A stretch of DNA of 64,000 nt. Source: Rhodopseudomonas palustris. Its GTDB lineage: Bacteria > Pseudomonadota > Alphaproteobacteria > Rhizobiales > Xanthobacteraceae. Positions 17,315-29,526 of this stretch are shown one piece after another. The DNA lies in the NCBI RefSeq assembly GCF_003226555.1, contig NZ_QKQS01000023.1:1245263-1309262 (forward strand), given 5' to 3'. The notes beneath the pieces were generated by a model, which was given only the letters and a program-made list of their open reading frames with translations, was not told the origin of the DNA and did no database searches. Within the stretch, counting starts at the first letter, position 1, and each line of letters begins with the position of its first letter. Position numbers and translations under genes: made by a program.

Positions 17315-20299
17315 ATGTATCGTATTGTGCGACGCGAGCAGTTCTCGGACGCGACCTTCTTGTGGGACGTCGAGGCGCCGGATATCGCCGCTTCTGCCGA
17401 GCCCGGCCATTTCGTGATGCTCCGTCTCTACGACGGCGCCGAGCGCATTCCGCTCACCGTCGCCGACTTCGATCGCGACAAGGGGCTGGTGACGGTCGTC
17501 GTCCAGGCGCTCGGCAAGACCACGCGCGAGATGCGCGACAAGTTCAAGGAAGGCGAGGCGTTCGAAGACTTCGTCGGTCCGCTCGGCCTGCCGCAGCATA
17601 TCGACAAGGTCGATCACGTCGTGTTCGTCGGTGGCGGCCTCGGCGTCGCGCCGATCTTCCCGCAGCTTCGGGCGTTCAAGCAGTCCGGCGCGCGCACCAC
17701 CGCGATCATGGGTTTCCGCACCAAGGATCTGGTGTTCTGGGAAGACAAGTTTCGCGAATTCGCCGACGAGCTGATCATCTGCACCGACGACGGCAGCTAC
17801 GGCGAACCCGGCCTCGTCACCGCGGCGCTGGAGCGGGTGATCACGCAGCAGAAGCCGGACAAGGTGGTGGCGATCGGTCCGATGCCGATGATGCACGCCT
17901 GCGTCGAGACCACCCGCCCGCACGGCGTCAAGACCATGGTGTCGCTGAATACGATCATGGTCGACGGCACCGGCATGTGCGGCTCGTGCCGCGTCACGGT
18001 CGGTGGCGAAGTCAAATTCGCGTGCGTCGACGGCCCGGATTTCGACGGCCACAAGGTCGACTTCCACGAACTGCACGCCCGCCAGAAGCGGTTCAAGACC
18101 GAGGAAGACAAGGCGAACGAACACTTCGCCCATGTCTGCAATCTCGAAAAGCAGCTGATCGTCGAGGGCAAGCGCAACTACAAGAAGCTGGCGACGCTGC
18201 CGCCGCACCAGACGCCGATGCCGGAGCGCGACGCCCACGAGCGCGCCACCAACTTCAAGGAAGTCAATCTCGGCTATTCGGTCGAGGAAGCGCTGCAGGA
18301 GGCCGAGCGCTGCATCCAGTGCATCACGCCGACCTGCGTGGCGGGCTGCCCGGTCGGGATCGACATTCCGGTGTTCATCCGCAACATCCTGTTCCGCGAT
18401 TTCGACGCGGCGCTGGAGACGATCTACCAGTCGAGCATCTTCCCATCGATCTGCGGCCGCGTCTGTCCCCAGGAGACCCAGTGCGAAGCCCAGTGCATCA
18501 TCCGCAAGTACAAGAAGCACGAGCCGGTCGCGATCGGCCGGCTCGAGCGCTTCATCGGCGACAATGCGCGGGCGCCGAAGAGCAAGCCGATCGATCTGTC
18601 CAAGACGATCGGCAAGGTCGCGATCGTCGGCTCCGGCCCCGCGGGCCTGGCCGCAGCCGCCGATCTCACCCGCTACAATGTCGAGACCACGGTGTACGAG
18701 GCACTGCACGTGCTCGGCGGCGTGCTGCAATACGGCATCCCGTCGTTCCGGCTGCCGCGCGACATCATCGACCGAGAAATTCAGCGGCTGAAGGACATCG
18801 GCGTCAAGTTCGAAACCAACAAGGTCGTCGGCAAGACCTTCACCATCGAGCAGTTGATGAACGGCCGCGGCTTCGACGCGGTATTCGTCGCGGCCGGCGC
18901 CGGCGCGCCGACCTTCCTGGGCATCCCCGGTGAGTTCGCCGGACGGGTGTACTCGGCCAACGAATTCCTCACCCGCATCAACCTGATGGGCGGCGACCGC
19001 TTCCCGTATCTCGACACGCCGGTCAGCGTCGGCAACAGCGTGATCGTGATCGGCGCCGGCAACACCGCGATGGACTGCCTCCGCGTCGCCCGCCGTGTCG
19101 GCGCCGAGACGGTGCGCTGCGTCTATCGCCGCTCGGAGGCCGAGGCGCCGGCTCGGATCGAGGAGATCCGTCACGCCAAGGAGGAGGGCGTCGATTTCTT
19201 CTTCCTGCACTCGCCGGTGGAGATTCTCGTCACCGCGAGCGGCGACGTGCGTGCGGTGCGGCTGCAGAAGATGGAGCTCGGCGAGGCCGACGAGCGCGGC
19301 CGCCGCAAGCCGGTGCCGCTGGATGAGTTCATCGAGCTGGAATGCGACACGGTGATCTACGCGCTCGGCACCAAGCCCAATCCGATCATCGGTCAGGCGA
19401 CGCCGGGTCTCGAGCTCAACAAGTGGGGCAACATTGCGGCCGACGACGACACCCAGTCGACCAACATGCCGGGCGTGTTCGCCGGCGGCGACATCGTCAC
19501 CGGCGGTGCGACCGTGATCCTGGCGATGAGCGCGGGTCGCCGCGCCGCGAAGTCGATCGCCGCCTGGCTGCGGCTGAACAAGACCAAATGGCCCATTACG
19601 GCGCAGGACGCCGACGACTTCGTCGCCGGCAAGCTGGCGCCGCCGATCGAGGAGGATGGCGTGGCGCATTGCCCGAAGTGTCACCAGCCGCTGGAAGGCC
19701 CGGAGGAGTACATCTGCTGCGCCGGCTCCGAGCTGCAATGGCGCTGCGACGACTGCGCCAAGGTCAGCGAAGGCTTTGCCTTTCCCTACGGCATGTGCCC
19801 GCATTGCGGCGGCAAGCTGCAGCCGCTCGACCGCGCCGGCGTCAGCGACGAGGCCGGGCTGGCGGCGATCCGCACCGCGTTCGAGATCGAGCTCGGGGGA
19901 CGCGCGTTCTATGCGCGCGCTGCCAAGGAAACCTCCGATCCGACGTTGCAGGAACTGTTCCTCAGCTTCGCCGAGATGGAAGAGGAACACATGACCACGC
20001 TGGCCAACCGCTATCACGTGGCGATTCCGCAGGCGACCGAGGGTTTCCACCTCGGCACTGCGGCGATCATGGCCGGCGTCAAAGGGCAGATCGGCGATCC
20101 GACCACGCTGTTCGAAGCCGCGATCGAGTTCGAGCGGCGCGCCGCCTCGTTCTTCAAGACCCGGGTCGGCGAGACGCCGGACGGTTCGGTCGAGCGTCAG
20201 CTGTATCGCGAGCTCGCCGCCGAAGAGGACGAGCACGTCTCGGTGCTGCAGACCGAGTTCGCGCGCTGGAAGGAAGGCAAGCGCGGACTGCTGACGTAA
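17315..20299 (+). CDS. NfnA-NfnB-type ferredoxin:NADP oxidoreductase fused to zinc ribbon and rubrerythrin domain
   Basis: 994 residues with four parts. (1) 1-250 is an FAD/NAD reductase like NfnA/PyrK, with 2Fe-2S ligand motif DGTGMCGSC (Asp217, Cys222, Cys225) and Cys237. (2) 320-770 is an NfnB/GltD-like flavoprotein: Cys333/336/341/345 and Cys380/384/390/394 for two FeS clusters, FAD fold GSGPAGLAAAAD (439-450) and NAD(P) fold GAGNTAMD (580-587). (3) 785-832 is a ribbon with Cys786/789, 801/802, 811/814 and 828/831. (4) 846-984 is a ferritin-like domain with EMEEEH (His892) and EEDEH (His974), as in diiron rubrerythrins. Nfn enzymes exchange electrons among NADH, ferredoxin and NADPH, some by flavin bifurcation. 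ATG 17315 is preferred to 17213 because MYRIVRREQF begins the reductase domain. Function as a fusion is inferred. Confidence 0.9.
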   Translation: MYRIVRREQFSDATFLWDVEAPDIAASAEPGHFVMLRLYDGAERIPLTVADFDRDKGLVTVVVQALGKTTREMRDKFKEGEAFEDFVGPLGLPQHIDKVDHVVFVGGGLGVAPIFPQLRAFKQSGARTTAIMGFRTKDLVFWEDKFREFADELIICTDDGSYGEPGLVTAALERVITQQKPDKVVAIGPMPMMHACVETTRPHGVKTMVSLNTIMVDGTGMCGSCRVTVGGEVKFACVDGPDFDGHKVDFHELHARQKRFKTEEDKANEHFAHVCNLEKQLIVEGKRNYKKLATLPPHQTPMPERDAHERATNFKEVNLGYSVEEALQEAERCIQCITPTCVAGCPVGIDIPVFIRNILFRDFDAALETIYQSSIFPSICGRVCPQETQCEAQCIIRKYKKHEPVAIGRLERFIGDNARAPKSKPIDLSKTIGKVAIVGSGPAGLAAAADLTRYNVETTVYEALHVLGGVLQYGIPSFRLPRDIIDREIQRLKDIGVKFETNKVVGKTFTIEQLMNGRGFDAVFVAAGAGAPTFLGIPGEFAGRVYSANEFLTRINLMGGDRFPYLDTPVSVGNSVIVIGAGNTAMDCLRVARRVGAETVRCVYRRSEAEAPARIEEIRHAKEEGVDFFFLHSPVEILVTASGDVRAVRLQKMELGEADERGRRKPVPLDEFIELECDTVIYALGTKPNPIIGQATPGLELNKWGNIAADDDTQSTNMPGVFAGGDIVTGGATVILAMSAGRRAAKSIAAWLRLNKTKWPITAQDADDFVAGKLAPPIEEDGVAHCPKCHQPLEGPEEYICCAGSELQWRCDDCAKVSEGFAFPYGMCPHCGGKLQPLDRAGVSDEAGLAAIRTAFEIELGGRAFYARAAKETSDPTLQELFLSFAEMEEEHMTTLANRYHVAIPQATEGFHLGTAAIMAGVKGQIGDPTTLFEAAIEFERRAASFFKTRVGETPDGSVERQLYRELAAEEDEHVSVLQTEFARWKEGKRGLLT

Positions 20300-20322
20300 G
20301 CCCGCGGTCGCGACGGCGACGG

Positions 20323-22356
<2,034 letters not shown>

Positions 22357-22422
22357 CGCCCAGCCATAAGACCCGGGGGCGGTAAGTTCAACGCTGCGTG
22401 GCGTTTCGTCTCGGCGCTGTGA

Positions 22423-23058
22423 TCACTCGGGCAGCGGCGGCAGATCGCCGACCGCCAGGTTCCGCGCTTCCTCACGCGAGACGCCGAGGCCGACCAGGAC
22501 CCATTCCACCGTTTCTGCCGCCGCTTCTGACCAGGTGCGGTGGCCATCGAGGATGGTGAAGATGGCGCCGAGCATCGCGCCCGAGATGAAATTGGCAGCC
22601 GAGGCGATCTGCGCCGGACCGAGGTGGTGGCCGCGCTGCGCAAGCCCGGTTGCGAGGTCGTCGAGCGGCCGTCCGTCCCATACCACCCGCAGCGTCGTCG
22701 GGCTCATACCGAACCGGCAGACGAACCGGCCGAGTCGCGGCTCTTCGTGGGCGTGACGGATCAGCAGCCGCATCCAGGTGGCGAGCCGCCGCACCGGCTC
22801 ATGGCAATCCTCCAGGGCCAGGGTCAGCCGAGGATTCAGTTCGGTTGCCAGATTGCTAACCACGAGGTCGAACAGGCCGGTGAGGTCGCCGAGATTATTG
22901 TAAACTGTCCCTCGAGCGACACCTGCAGCCTGGGCCAGGTCGGTGACGCTGATCTGCGTCAGGCCGCGCTCGGCGAATAATTGCATCGCCGCCAGATAGA
23001 TCTGCCGCTGCGCCGGGCTGGACACGTTCCTTGGACACACTTGATCTGATTTGAACAA
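22423..23058 (-). CDS. TetR/AcrR-family regulator
   Basis: Up to 211 residues. The N-terminal helix-turn-helix is clear (LAAMQLFAERGLTQISVTDLA, then AAGVARGTVYNNLGDL). The start is uncertain: the frame opens at TTG 23058, but GTG 23040 or 23025 fit TetR N-termini better, and 23058 lies inside a candidate operator. Divergent from the hlyD-rbbA-yhhJ-type operon, which it probably represses, and probably autoregulated. Confidence 0.85.
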   Translation of the reverse strand: MFKSDQVCPRNVSSPAQRQIYLAAMQLFAERGLTQISVTDLAQAAGVARGTVYNNLGDLTGLFDLVVSNLATELNPRLTLALEDCHEPVRRLATWMRLLIRHAHEEPRLGRFVCRFGMSPTTLRVVWDGRPLDDLATGLAQRGHHLGPAQIASAANFISGAMLGAIFTILDGHRTWSEAAAETVEWVLVGLGVSREEARNLAVGDLPPLPE

Positions 23059-23068
23059 TTGTGTTCAA
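23051..23068. promoter_or_regulatory. Palindromic candidate TetR operator
   Basis: TTGAACA-ATTG-TGTTCAA: perfect 7-bp arms around 4 nt, located at the upstream edge of the TetR-type gene and 116 nt before the hlyD-type gene. Position and symmetry fit an operator controlling both directions. Confidence 0.6.
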
Positions 23069-23183
23069 TACCGCAAACAGGCTGCGCAGGCAATCTCGGT
23101 TCAATGCGGAATTGGCCTGGGCCGAACGGAGGGATAGCTGAGGCGGGGGCGCTCACTGGTTTGTCCGTGATTTCCGGAGCCGT

Positions 23184-24218
23184 ATGATGACGAACTTCCA
23201 CCCGACCCGCCGCGGTGTCCGGCTGTTCAGCGCCCTCTGCCTTGGGGCCGGCATTTTGGTCGGGCCGCTCCCGGCCCACGCCGACGACAAATTCGACAAG
23301 CTGATCCAGAAGCTGATGCCGAAGCGGCTGCCCGCGGGCTTCGCCTCGGCCAACGGCCGGCTCGAGTCCGAGCAGGTCGAGATCGCCACCAAGCTGGCCG
23401 GCCGGATCGCCGAAGTCCTGGTGAAGGAGGGTGACGAAGTCGAGAAGGGCCAGCTTCTGGTGAAGATGGACGTCTCCGACATTCAGGCTCAGCTCCTCGC
23501 CGCCGAGGCGCAGGAGCGCCGTGCGGTGCAAAGCAAGGCGGTGGCCGAGGCGATGGTGCTGCAACGCGAGAGCGAGCAGAAGCTGGCCGCACAGCAGCTC
23601 GGCCGCGCCGAGGCGTTGTTCGAAAAAGGCTTCTCCACTGCGGAAATCCGCGACCAGCGCCAGGCCGCGCAGAACGTCGCCGATGCGGCGCTGATTGCTG
23701 CGAAGGCCAGCCTCAGCGATGCGGCCGCCGCGATCGATGCTGCCCGGGCCGAGGTGGCGCGGATCAAGACCGTGCTCGACGACATGCAGCTGAAGGCGCC
23801 GCGCCGTGGCCGGATTCAATACAAGTTGGCGCAGGCCGGCGAGGTGCTCGGTGCAGGCTCGCGCGTGCTGACGCTGGTCGATCTCACCGACGTCTATATG
23901 ACCGTGTTCGTGCCGGCGAGCGTCGCCGCCGCTTTGGCTTACGGCTCCGATGCCCGGCTGATTCTGGACGCGATCCCGCAATATGTGGTGCCGGCGAAGG
24001 TCACCTTCGTGGCCAGCGAGGCGCAGTTCACGCCGAAGGCGGTCGAGACCAAGGACGAGCGCGAGAAGCTGATGTTCCGCGTCAAGCTGACGCTGCCGCC
24101 GGACCTGCTGCGCAAATACGAGCGCGAGGTGAAGACCGGCGTGCGCGGCATGGCTTACTTGCGCACCGACAACGACAAGCCGTGGCCGGATAACCTCAAG
24201 GTCAAGCTGCCGCAATGA
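23184..24218 (+). CDS. HlyD-family membrane fusion protein (YhiI-like)
   Basis: 344 residues. N-terminal export signal or membrane anchor ([20 protein letters not shown]). It then has the biotinyl-lipoyl-like halves ([20 protein letters not shown], and [20 protein letters not shown]), a long alpha-helical hairpin rich in Ala/Glu/Gln between them (about 100-195), and a beta-barrel. It is the periplasmic adaptor for the two downstream ABC genes. The rbbA-type gene overlaps it by 4 nt. Confidence 0.92.
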   Translation: MMTNFHPTRRGVRLFSALCLGAGILVGPLPAHADDKFDKLIQKLMPKRLPAGFASANGRLESEQVEIATKLAGRIAEVLVKEGDEVEKGQLLVKMDVSDIQAQLLAAEAQERRAVQSKAVAEAMVLQRESEQKLAAQQLGRAEALFEKGFSTAEIRDQRQAAQNVADAALIAAKASLSDAAAAIDAARAEVARIKTVLDDMQLKAPRRGRIQYKLAQAGEVLGAGSRVLTLVDLTDVYMTVFVPASVAAALAYGSDARLILDAIPQYVVPAKVTFVASEAQFTPKAVETKDEREKLMFRVKLTLPPDLLRKYEREVKTGVRGMAYLRTDNDKPWPDNLKVKLPQ

Positions 24219-26929
24219 ACGGCTTTGCCGCGCGTCTCACGCATGTCACTCACGTCTATGGCGCAACACATGCGCTGGACGATGTCACCTTGGAACTGCC
24301 CGCCGGCAAGATGGTCGGCCTGATTGGACCGGACGGCGTCGGCAAATCGACGATGCTGGCGCTGATCTCGGGCGTGCGCCGGATCCAGAGCGGCGACGTG
24401 CTGGCACTGGACGGCGACATGCGCGACGCCCGCCACCGCGCCGCAAGCGCGGCGCGGATCGCCTATATGCCGCAAGGCCTCGGACGTAATCTCTATCCGA
24501 CGCTGTCGGTGTTCGAGAATCTCGACTTCTTCGGCCGACTGTTCGGCCAGGGCACGGCCGAGCGTAAAGCACGCATCGCCGAGCTGCTGCGCGCCACTGG
24601 GCTGTCGCCATTCGGCGACCGGCCCGCCGGCAAACTGTCCGGCGGCATGAAGCAGAAGCTGTCGCTGTGCTGCGCGCTGATCCACGATCCGGACCTGTTG
24701 ATCCTCGACGAGCCGACCACCGGCGTCGATCCGCTGTCGCGCCGGCAGTTCTGGGAGCTCATCGATCGCATCCGCGGTCGCCGGCCGCAGATGAGCGTGC
24801 TGGTCGCCACCGCCTATATGGAAGAGGCGGAGCGATTCGATTGGCTCGCCGCCCTCAACGACGGCAAGATCATCGGTGCCGGCACGCCGGCCGAGCTGCG
24901 GGCACAGACCAAGCAGCCGACCCTCGACGCCGCTTTCATTGCGCTGCTGCCGGCCGAGATGCGCGCCGACTACGCCGAAGTGGTGCTGCCGCCACTGCCG
25001 GACAGTGACGACGGCTACGCGATCGAAGCCGAGAACCTGACTTGCCGGTTCGGCGATTTCACCGCGGTCGACCACGTCAACTTCCAGATCAAACGCGGCG
25101 AGATCTTCGGCTTCCTCGGCTCCAATGGCTGCGGCAAGTCGACCACGATGAAGATGCTGACGGGGCTCTTGACGCCGAGCGAAGGCGAAGCGCGGTTGTT
25201 CGGCGAGGTGCTCGATGCCTCCGACATGGCGACCCGCAAGCGCGTCGGCTACATGTCGCAGAGCTTCTCGCTGTATTCGGAACTGACGGTGCGGCAGAAC
25301 CTGCTGCTGCACGCGCAATTGTTCGAGCTGCCGAGCGCCCAGATTCCGGGTCGCGTCGCCGAAATGCTGACGCGGTTCGATCTCGCGGACGCCGCCGATT
25401 CCCGGCCCGACAGCCTGCCGCTCGGCCTGCGTCAGCGACTGCAGCTCGCGGTCGCGGTGATCCATCGCCCCGAGGTGCTGATCCTCGACGAGCCGACCTC
25501 CGGCGTCGACCCAGTGGCGCGGGATTCGTTCTGGCGGATGCTGATCGCGCTGTCGCGCGACGACGGCGTCACCATCTTCATCTCGACCCATTTCATGAAC
25601 GAGGCCGAGCGCTGCGACCGGATCTCGCTGATGCACGCCGGCAAGGTGCTGGCGGTCGGCGCGCCGCACGAACTGGTCGAGCGTCGCGGCGCCGCCGATC
25701 TCGAACAGACCTTCATCGCTTACCTCGAAGACGCGACCGGCGCGTCGCGCGACGGCGAGGAGACCAGCTTTGTAGCCCCGCGCGAGGTCGCCGCTCCTCG
25801 GCGGCGGTTCGATCCGGCGCGGCTGTGGGCATACGCCCGCCGCGAGACCATGGAGATCCTGCGGGACCGGCTACGGCTCGCCTTTGCGATTCTCGGTCCG
25901 CTGGTGCTGATGATGACGTTCGGCTTCGGCATCTCGTTCGACGTCGAGAACCTGACCTACGCGGTGTACGACCAGGACAACACGCTGGAGAGCCGAGAAC
26001 TGCTCGAGAGCTTCTCCGGCTCGCGCTACTTCAAGCAGGCGCCCGACATCAAATCGGCGGCGGAAGTCGACCGGCGCCTCGCCAGCGGTGAATTGAAGCT
26101 GGCGATCGAAGTGCCGCACGGCTTTGGTCGCGACCTGCTCACCGGCAAATCGCCTGAAGTGGCGGTGTGGATCGACGGTTCGATGCCATTCCGCGCCGAA
26201 ACCGTGCGCTCCTACGTCACCGGCTTGTCGCAGGCCTATCTGGCTGAGCAGTATCGGCGGCATGCAATGGCGTCGCCGACTCCGCCGATCAATATCGAGA
26301 CCAGGTTTCGCTACAATCAGGCGTTCAAGAGTGTGTATTCGATCATCCCGGGCGTGATCACGCTGATCCTGATGTTGATCCCGGCGATGCTGACCGCGGT
26401 CGGCGTGGTCCGCGAGAAGGAGGTCGGCTCAATCACCAATTTTCGTTCGACGCCGGTGACCGCGACGGAATTCCTGCTCGGCAAGCAGATCCCCTATGCG
26501 CTGCTGTCTTTCTTGAGCTTCGTGCTCTTGCTGCTCGGCGCTATGGTGGTTTTCGGCGTGCCGGTGCGGGGATCAGCCTTGGCGCTGATCGGCGGTGCGC
26601 TGCTCTACGTGTTCTCCACCACCGCGCTCGGGGTGCTGTTCTCCTCGTTCCTGCGCACCCAGATCGCCGCCATCTTCATCGTCGCGATCATCTCGATCAT
26701 TCCCGCGGTCAATTTCTCCGGACTGTTGGTGCCGGTATCGTCGCTGTCGCAGACCGGGCGCCTGTTCGGTGAGGCTTTTCCCGCAGCCTGGTTTCAGGAA
26801 GTCAGTATCGGCGCCTTCACCAAGGGCATGGGGTTCTGGATGTTGGCGCCGAATCTCGTGGTGCTGTTCGGCTTCGGTCTGGTCTATCTGATCGGTGCGA
26901 TCTTGGCGCTGCGCAAGCAGGAGGCGTGA
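24215..26929 (+). CDS. RbbA-type ABC exporter: two ATPase domains fused to a permease
   Basis: 904 residues. ATPase 1 has Walker [10 protein letters not shown] (38-46) and signature LSGGMKQKL. ATPase 2 has Walker [10 protein letters not shown] (about residue 305) and a degenerate signature, LPLGLRQRL. An ABC-2 permease domain with about six helices fills 545-904 ([20 protein letters not shown] and following). This domain order is that of E. coli RbbA, which sits in a yhiI-rbbA-yhhJ operon like the one here. Likely exports a toxic or lipophilic compound; the substrate is unknown. The neighbouring TetR suggests inducible efflux. Confidence 0.92.
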   Translation: MNGFAARLTHVTHVYGATHALDDVTLELPAGKMVGLIGPDGVGKSTMLALISGVRRIQSGDVLALDGDMRDARHRAASAARIAYMPQGLGRNLYPTLSVFENLDFFGRLFGQGTAERKARIAELLRATGLSPFGDRPAGKLSGGMKQKLSLCCALIHDPDLLILDEPTTGVDPLSRRQFWELIDRIRGRRPQMSVLVATAYMEEAERFDWLAALNDGKIIGAGTPAELRAQTKQPTLDAAFIALLPAEMRADYAEVVLPPLPDSDDGYAIEAENLTCRFGDFTAVDHVNFQIKRGEIFGFLGSNGCGKSTTMKMLTGLLTPSEGEARLFGEVLDASDMATRKRVGYMSQSFSLYSELTVRQNLLLHAQLFELPSAQIPGRVAEMLTRFDLADAADSRPDSLPLGLRQRLQLAVAVIHRPEVLILDEPTSGVDPVARDSFWRMLIALSRDDGVTIFISTHFMNEAERCDRISLMHAGKVLAVGAPHELVERRGAADLEQTFIAYLEDATGASRDGEETSFVAPREVAAPRRRFDPARLWAYARRETMEILRDRLRLAFAILGPLVLMMTFGFGISFDVENLTYAVYDQDNTLESRELLESFSGSRYFKQAPDIKSAAEVDRRLASGELKLAIEVPHGFGRDLLTGKSPEVAVWIDGSMPFRAETVRSYVTGLSQAYLAEQYRRHAMASPTPPINIETRFRYNQAFKSVYSIIPGVITLILMLIPAMLTAVGVVREKEVGSITNFRSTPVTATEFLLGKQIPYALLSFLSFVLLLLGAMVVFGVPVRGSALALIGGALLYVFSTTALGVLFSSFLRTQIAAIFIVAIISIIPAVNFSGLLVPVSSLSQTGRLFGEAFPAAWFQEVSIGAFTKGMGFWMLAPNLVVLFGFGLVYLIGAILALRKQEA

Positions 26930-26931
26930 CG

Positions 26932-28059
26932 ATGGGCTCGATGCTGCGACACATCTATCGTCTGACCGGCAAGGAGTTGCGCAGCCTGTGGGCCGACCCG
27001 ATCCTGCTCGGCTTCATCGTCTATGTGTTCAGCGTTGCCGTGTACACGATCGCGACGGGTGCGAAGTTCGAAGTCGAGGCTGCGCGCGTCGCGGTGGTCG
27101 ACGAGGACCACTCCGAATTGTCGCGCCGGATTGCCGCCGCGATGCTGCCGCCGCTGTTCCGGGCCGCCGAGCAGATCAGCCCGTCGGAAATCGATTCGGC
27201 GATGGACAGCGGTCGCTATGTGTTCGTCGTCGAGATCCCGCCGCAGTTCGAGTCCGACGCGTTGTCGGGCAAGACCCCCACGGTCCAGATCAATGTCGAC
27301 GCCACCGCGATGGCGATTGCCGGCAACGGCGCGGTCGACATCCAGAACATCGTACTACGCGAAACCGCGGCGTATTTGAGCAAGGACTCCGGGACCAGCG
27401 CCACGCCGATCAATCTGGTGACGCACGCCAAGTTCAATCCGAACCTGGACTCCGCGTGGTTCACTTCGGTGATGCAGGTGATCAACAACATCGCGACGCT
27501 GTCGATCATCCTGACCGGCGCCGCGCTGATCCGCGAGCGCGAGCGCGGCACCATTGAGCATCTGCTGGTGATGCCGGTGCGGCCGCTCGACATCATGCTG
27601 TCGAAGATCATCGCGAACGGCTCGGTTGTCGTCATCGCCGCGCTGCTGTCGCTGCAGTTCATGGTCAAGGGCGTGCTGGGCGTACCGATCGTCGGATCGG
27701 TGCTGCTGTTCACCATGGGGATGGTGCTGTTCATGTTCTCGGTGACGGCGCTCGGTCTGCTGCTGGCGACCTATGCCCGCACCATGCCGCAGTTCGGCCT
27801 GCTGGCCATTCCGGTGATCGTCATCCTGTATCTGCTGTCGGGCGCCACCACCCCGATCGAAACCATGCCGTCGTGGCTGCAGTTCGTGATGCAGTTCACG
27901 CCGAACACTCAGTTTGTCTCGTTCGCGCAAGGCGTGCTGTATCGTGGCGCCGGCATCGATCTCGTGTGGCCGCAAATGCTGGCGATGCTGGCGATCGGCG
28001 GCGTGACACTCGGCATCTGCCGGGTCCGTTTCGCCAAGACCATCTTGGCGCAGGACTGA
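26932..28059 (+). CDS. ABC-2 type permease (YhhJ-like)
   Basis: 375 residues. N-terminal helix, a periplasmic domain (about 45-170), then five hydrophobic segments, including the ABC-2 block IRERERGTIEHLLVMPVRPLDIMLSKI in pieces and LLSGATTPIETMP. It pairs with the permease half of the upstream fusion. ATG 26932 is used; GTG 26926 overlaps the upstream stop and would add two residues. Last gene of the efflux operon; convergent with the PepSY gene. Confidence 0.91.
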   Translation: MGSMLRHIYRLTGKELRSLWADPILLGFIVYVFSVAVYTIATGAKFEVEAARVAVVDEDHSELSRRIAAAMLPPLFRAAEQISPSEIDSAMDSGRYVFVVEIPPQFESDALSGKTPTVQINVDATAMAIAGNGAVDIQNIVLRETAAYLSKDSGTSATPINLVTHAKFNPNLDSAWFTSVMQVINNIATLSIILTGAALIRERERGTIEHLLVMPVRPLDIMLSKIIANGSVVVIAALLSLQFMVKGVLGVPIVGSVLLFTMGMVLFMFSVTALGLLLATYARTMPQFGLLAIPVIVILYLLSGATTPIETMPSWLQFVMQFTPNTQFVSFAQGVLYRGAGIDLVWPQMLAMLAIGGVTLGICRVRFAKTILAQD

Positions 28060-28065
28060 GCGTCG

Positions 28066-29355
28066 TTACTCTGCCGGCGCCAGTCGAACGCCGGCAGCAG
28101 CCTGCCGGCTGCGTTTGGCCGCCAGCCGGGCCCGGCGCTTGCGCGCCCAGATCACCACGCCGGTGACCGACAACGCCGCCACCACCAATCCCATCGCCGA
28201 GATCAAGATGCGGCCGGGCAGGCCGAGAATGCGGCCGGAGTGCAGCGGAAGCTGCATCTGCACGAAAACGTCCGCTGCAGTTCCGGTCCAAGGCAGCCGT
28301 TCGCCGAGGAAGTGGCCGTCCTCGCTGTCGTAGTACAGCTGTGCCGGGCCGACGCCGGCGGCGCCGTGCTCTTCGCCAGGCTTGAAGAAAGCCGCGGCGA
28401 ACACGCCGTGCGCCGGGCCATAGAACAGCGAGCCGAGCGGTTCGGCGAAGCCGCGCGCCTTGCCGTCGGCGCTGGCGCGCGCGGCGATATCGGCGAAGCT
28501 CATCTTCGGCTCGATGGGATCGTCCAGGCTGCGGAAGGGGCGCTGCTCGAACGGCGTCGGCGTATAGCTCGACACTGTCTTCATCAGCGGCGAGAACACC
28601 TCGAAATACAGGTTCAGCGAGAACGCCGTGAAGGCGACGACGAACAGCACCATCCAGGTCCACAGGCTGAAGGCGCGGTGGATGTCGAAATTGATCCGGT
28701 AGGCGCTGCCCGAGGCCTTGATCTTCCAGGCCGGCGCCCATCGTGCCCAGAACCCTTTGCCGAGCTCGCGCCGCACCGCCGGCGCCTGTCCGGTCCGCAG
28801 CAGCCGACGCGCCGGCAGCGTCAGATAGAAGCCGACGAAGCAATCGATCGTCCAAATGATCGCCACGATGCCGAGCAGCCGCGTCCCCCAGCGGTCGCTG
28901 CCCCAGAATTCGGGAATGTGCATGGTGTAGTGCAGTTTGTAGAGGAACGAGACGAAGTTCTCGCGCGTCACCGGCCACACCGCGCCCCAATAGCGCCGTC
29001 CGAGTTCGGCGCCGGTGGTGGGATCGAGGAACACCTGATTGTAGTCGAGCGCGTAGCGTTTGCTGGTGGCCGGATCGATCCGCGGCATCACGAAAAACGC
29101 CAGCGAGTGGCCGGGTTCTTCGGCCATCGGGAAATACACGACGCGGGCGCGCGGGTCGCGCTGCTCGATCTGCTTGGCAAGTTCGATCGCTGGAATTGCC
29201 GGTCCTGTCGGGACGGCATGGAACAGCTTGGTGTTGATGCTCTCGTCGATCTCGTGGTCCCACGAGATCACCGCGCCGGTGAGCCCGGAGAACAGCAGAA
29301 ATGCCGCGGTGAGAAGGCCCGCCCAGCGGTGGAGTCGCCCGAATATCAGTCTCAT
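28066..29355 (-). CDS. PepSY-associated transmembrane protein (PiuB-like)
   Basis: 429 residues from ATG 29355, where MRLIFGRLHRWAGLLTAAFLLFSGLTGAVISW opens with the first helix of the family; the frame runs open to 29478 but the extension is not family-like. Four to five membrane helices separated by large periplasmic PepSY regions (LDYNQVFLDPTTGAELG, YYDSEDGHFLGERLPW). The LHYTMHIP and DIHRAFSLWTW histidines suggest haem or metal contact. PiuB/PepSY_TM proteins often act in iron-siderophore reduction at the inner membrane. No Fur-type site or TonB receptor is visible nearby. Confidence 0.88.
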   Translation of the reverse strand: MRLIFGRLHRWAGLLTAAFLLFSGLTGAVISWDHEIDESINTKLFHAVPTGPAIPAIELAKQIEQRDPRARVVYFPMAEEPGHSLAFFVMPRIDPATSKRYALDYNQVFLDPTTGAELGRRYWGAVWPVTRENFVSFLYKLHYTMHIPEFWGSDRWGTRLLGIVAIIWTIDCFVGFYLTLPARRLLRTGQAPAVRRELGKGFWARWAPAWKIKASGSAYRINFDIHRAFSLWTWMVLFVVAFTAFSLNLYFEVFSPLMKTVSSYTPTPFEQRPFRSLDDPIEPKMSFADIAARASADGKARGFAEPLGSLFYGPAHGVFAAAFFKPGEEHGAAGVGPAQLYYDSEDGHFLGERLPWTGTAADVFVQMQLPLHSGRILGLPGRILISAMGLVVAALSVTGVVIWARKRRARLAAKRSRQAAAGVRLAPAE

Positions 29356-29526
29356 GAACGTCGCTGTACCGCGTCGCGCATGTGGCGCCAGGGGGGCAAC
29401 TTTGGAATCGTTCAAACTGAGCGCACACCGACGCGCAGGCCACGCCTTATCAGCATGTTTCTGAGCCCGATGCACCAATCCGCCTCGCGCGGGCTTCCGG
29501 TTCCATGCTGTTGGGTCGAACGAGTC

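Noticed and set aside
17228-20236. 1002-codon open frame antisense to the Nfn-rubrerythrin gene
   Set aside because: It mirrors a high-GC coding gene, has an Arg/Asp/His/Leu-rich shadow composition and no recognisable domain; the sense strand encodes a complete multi-domain enzyme.
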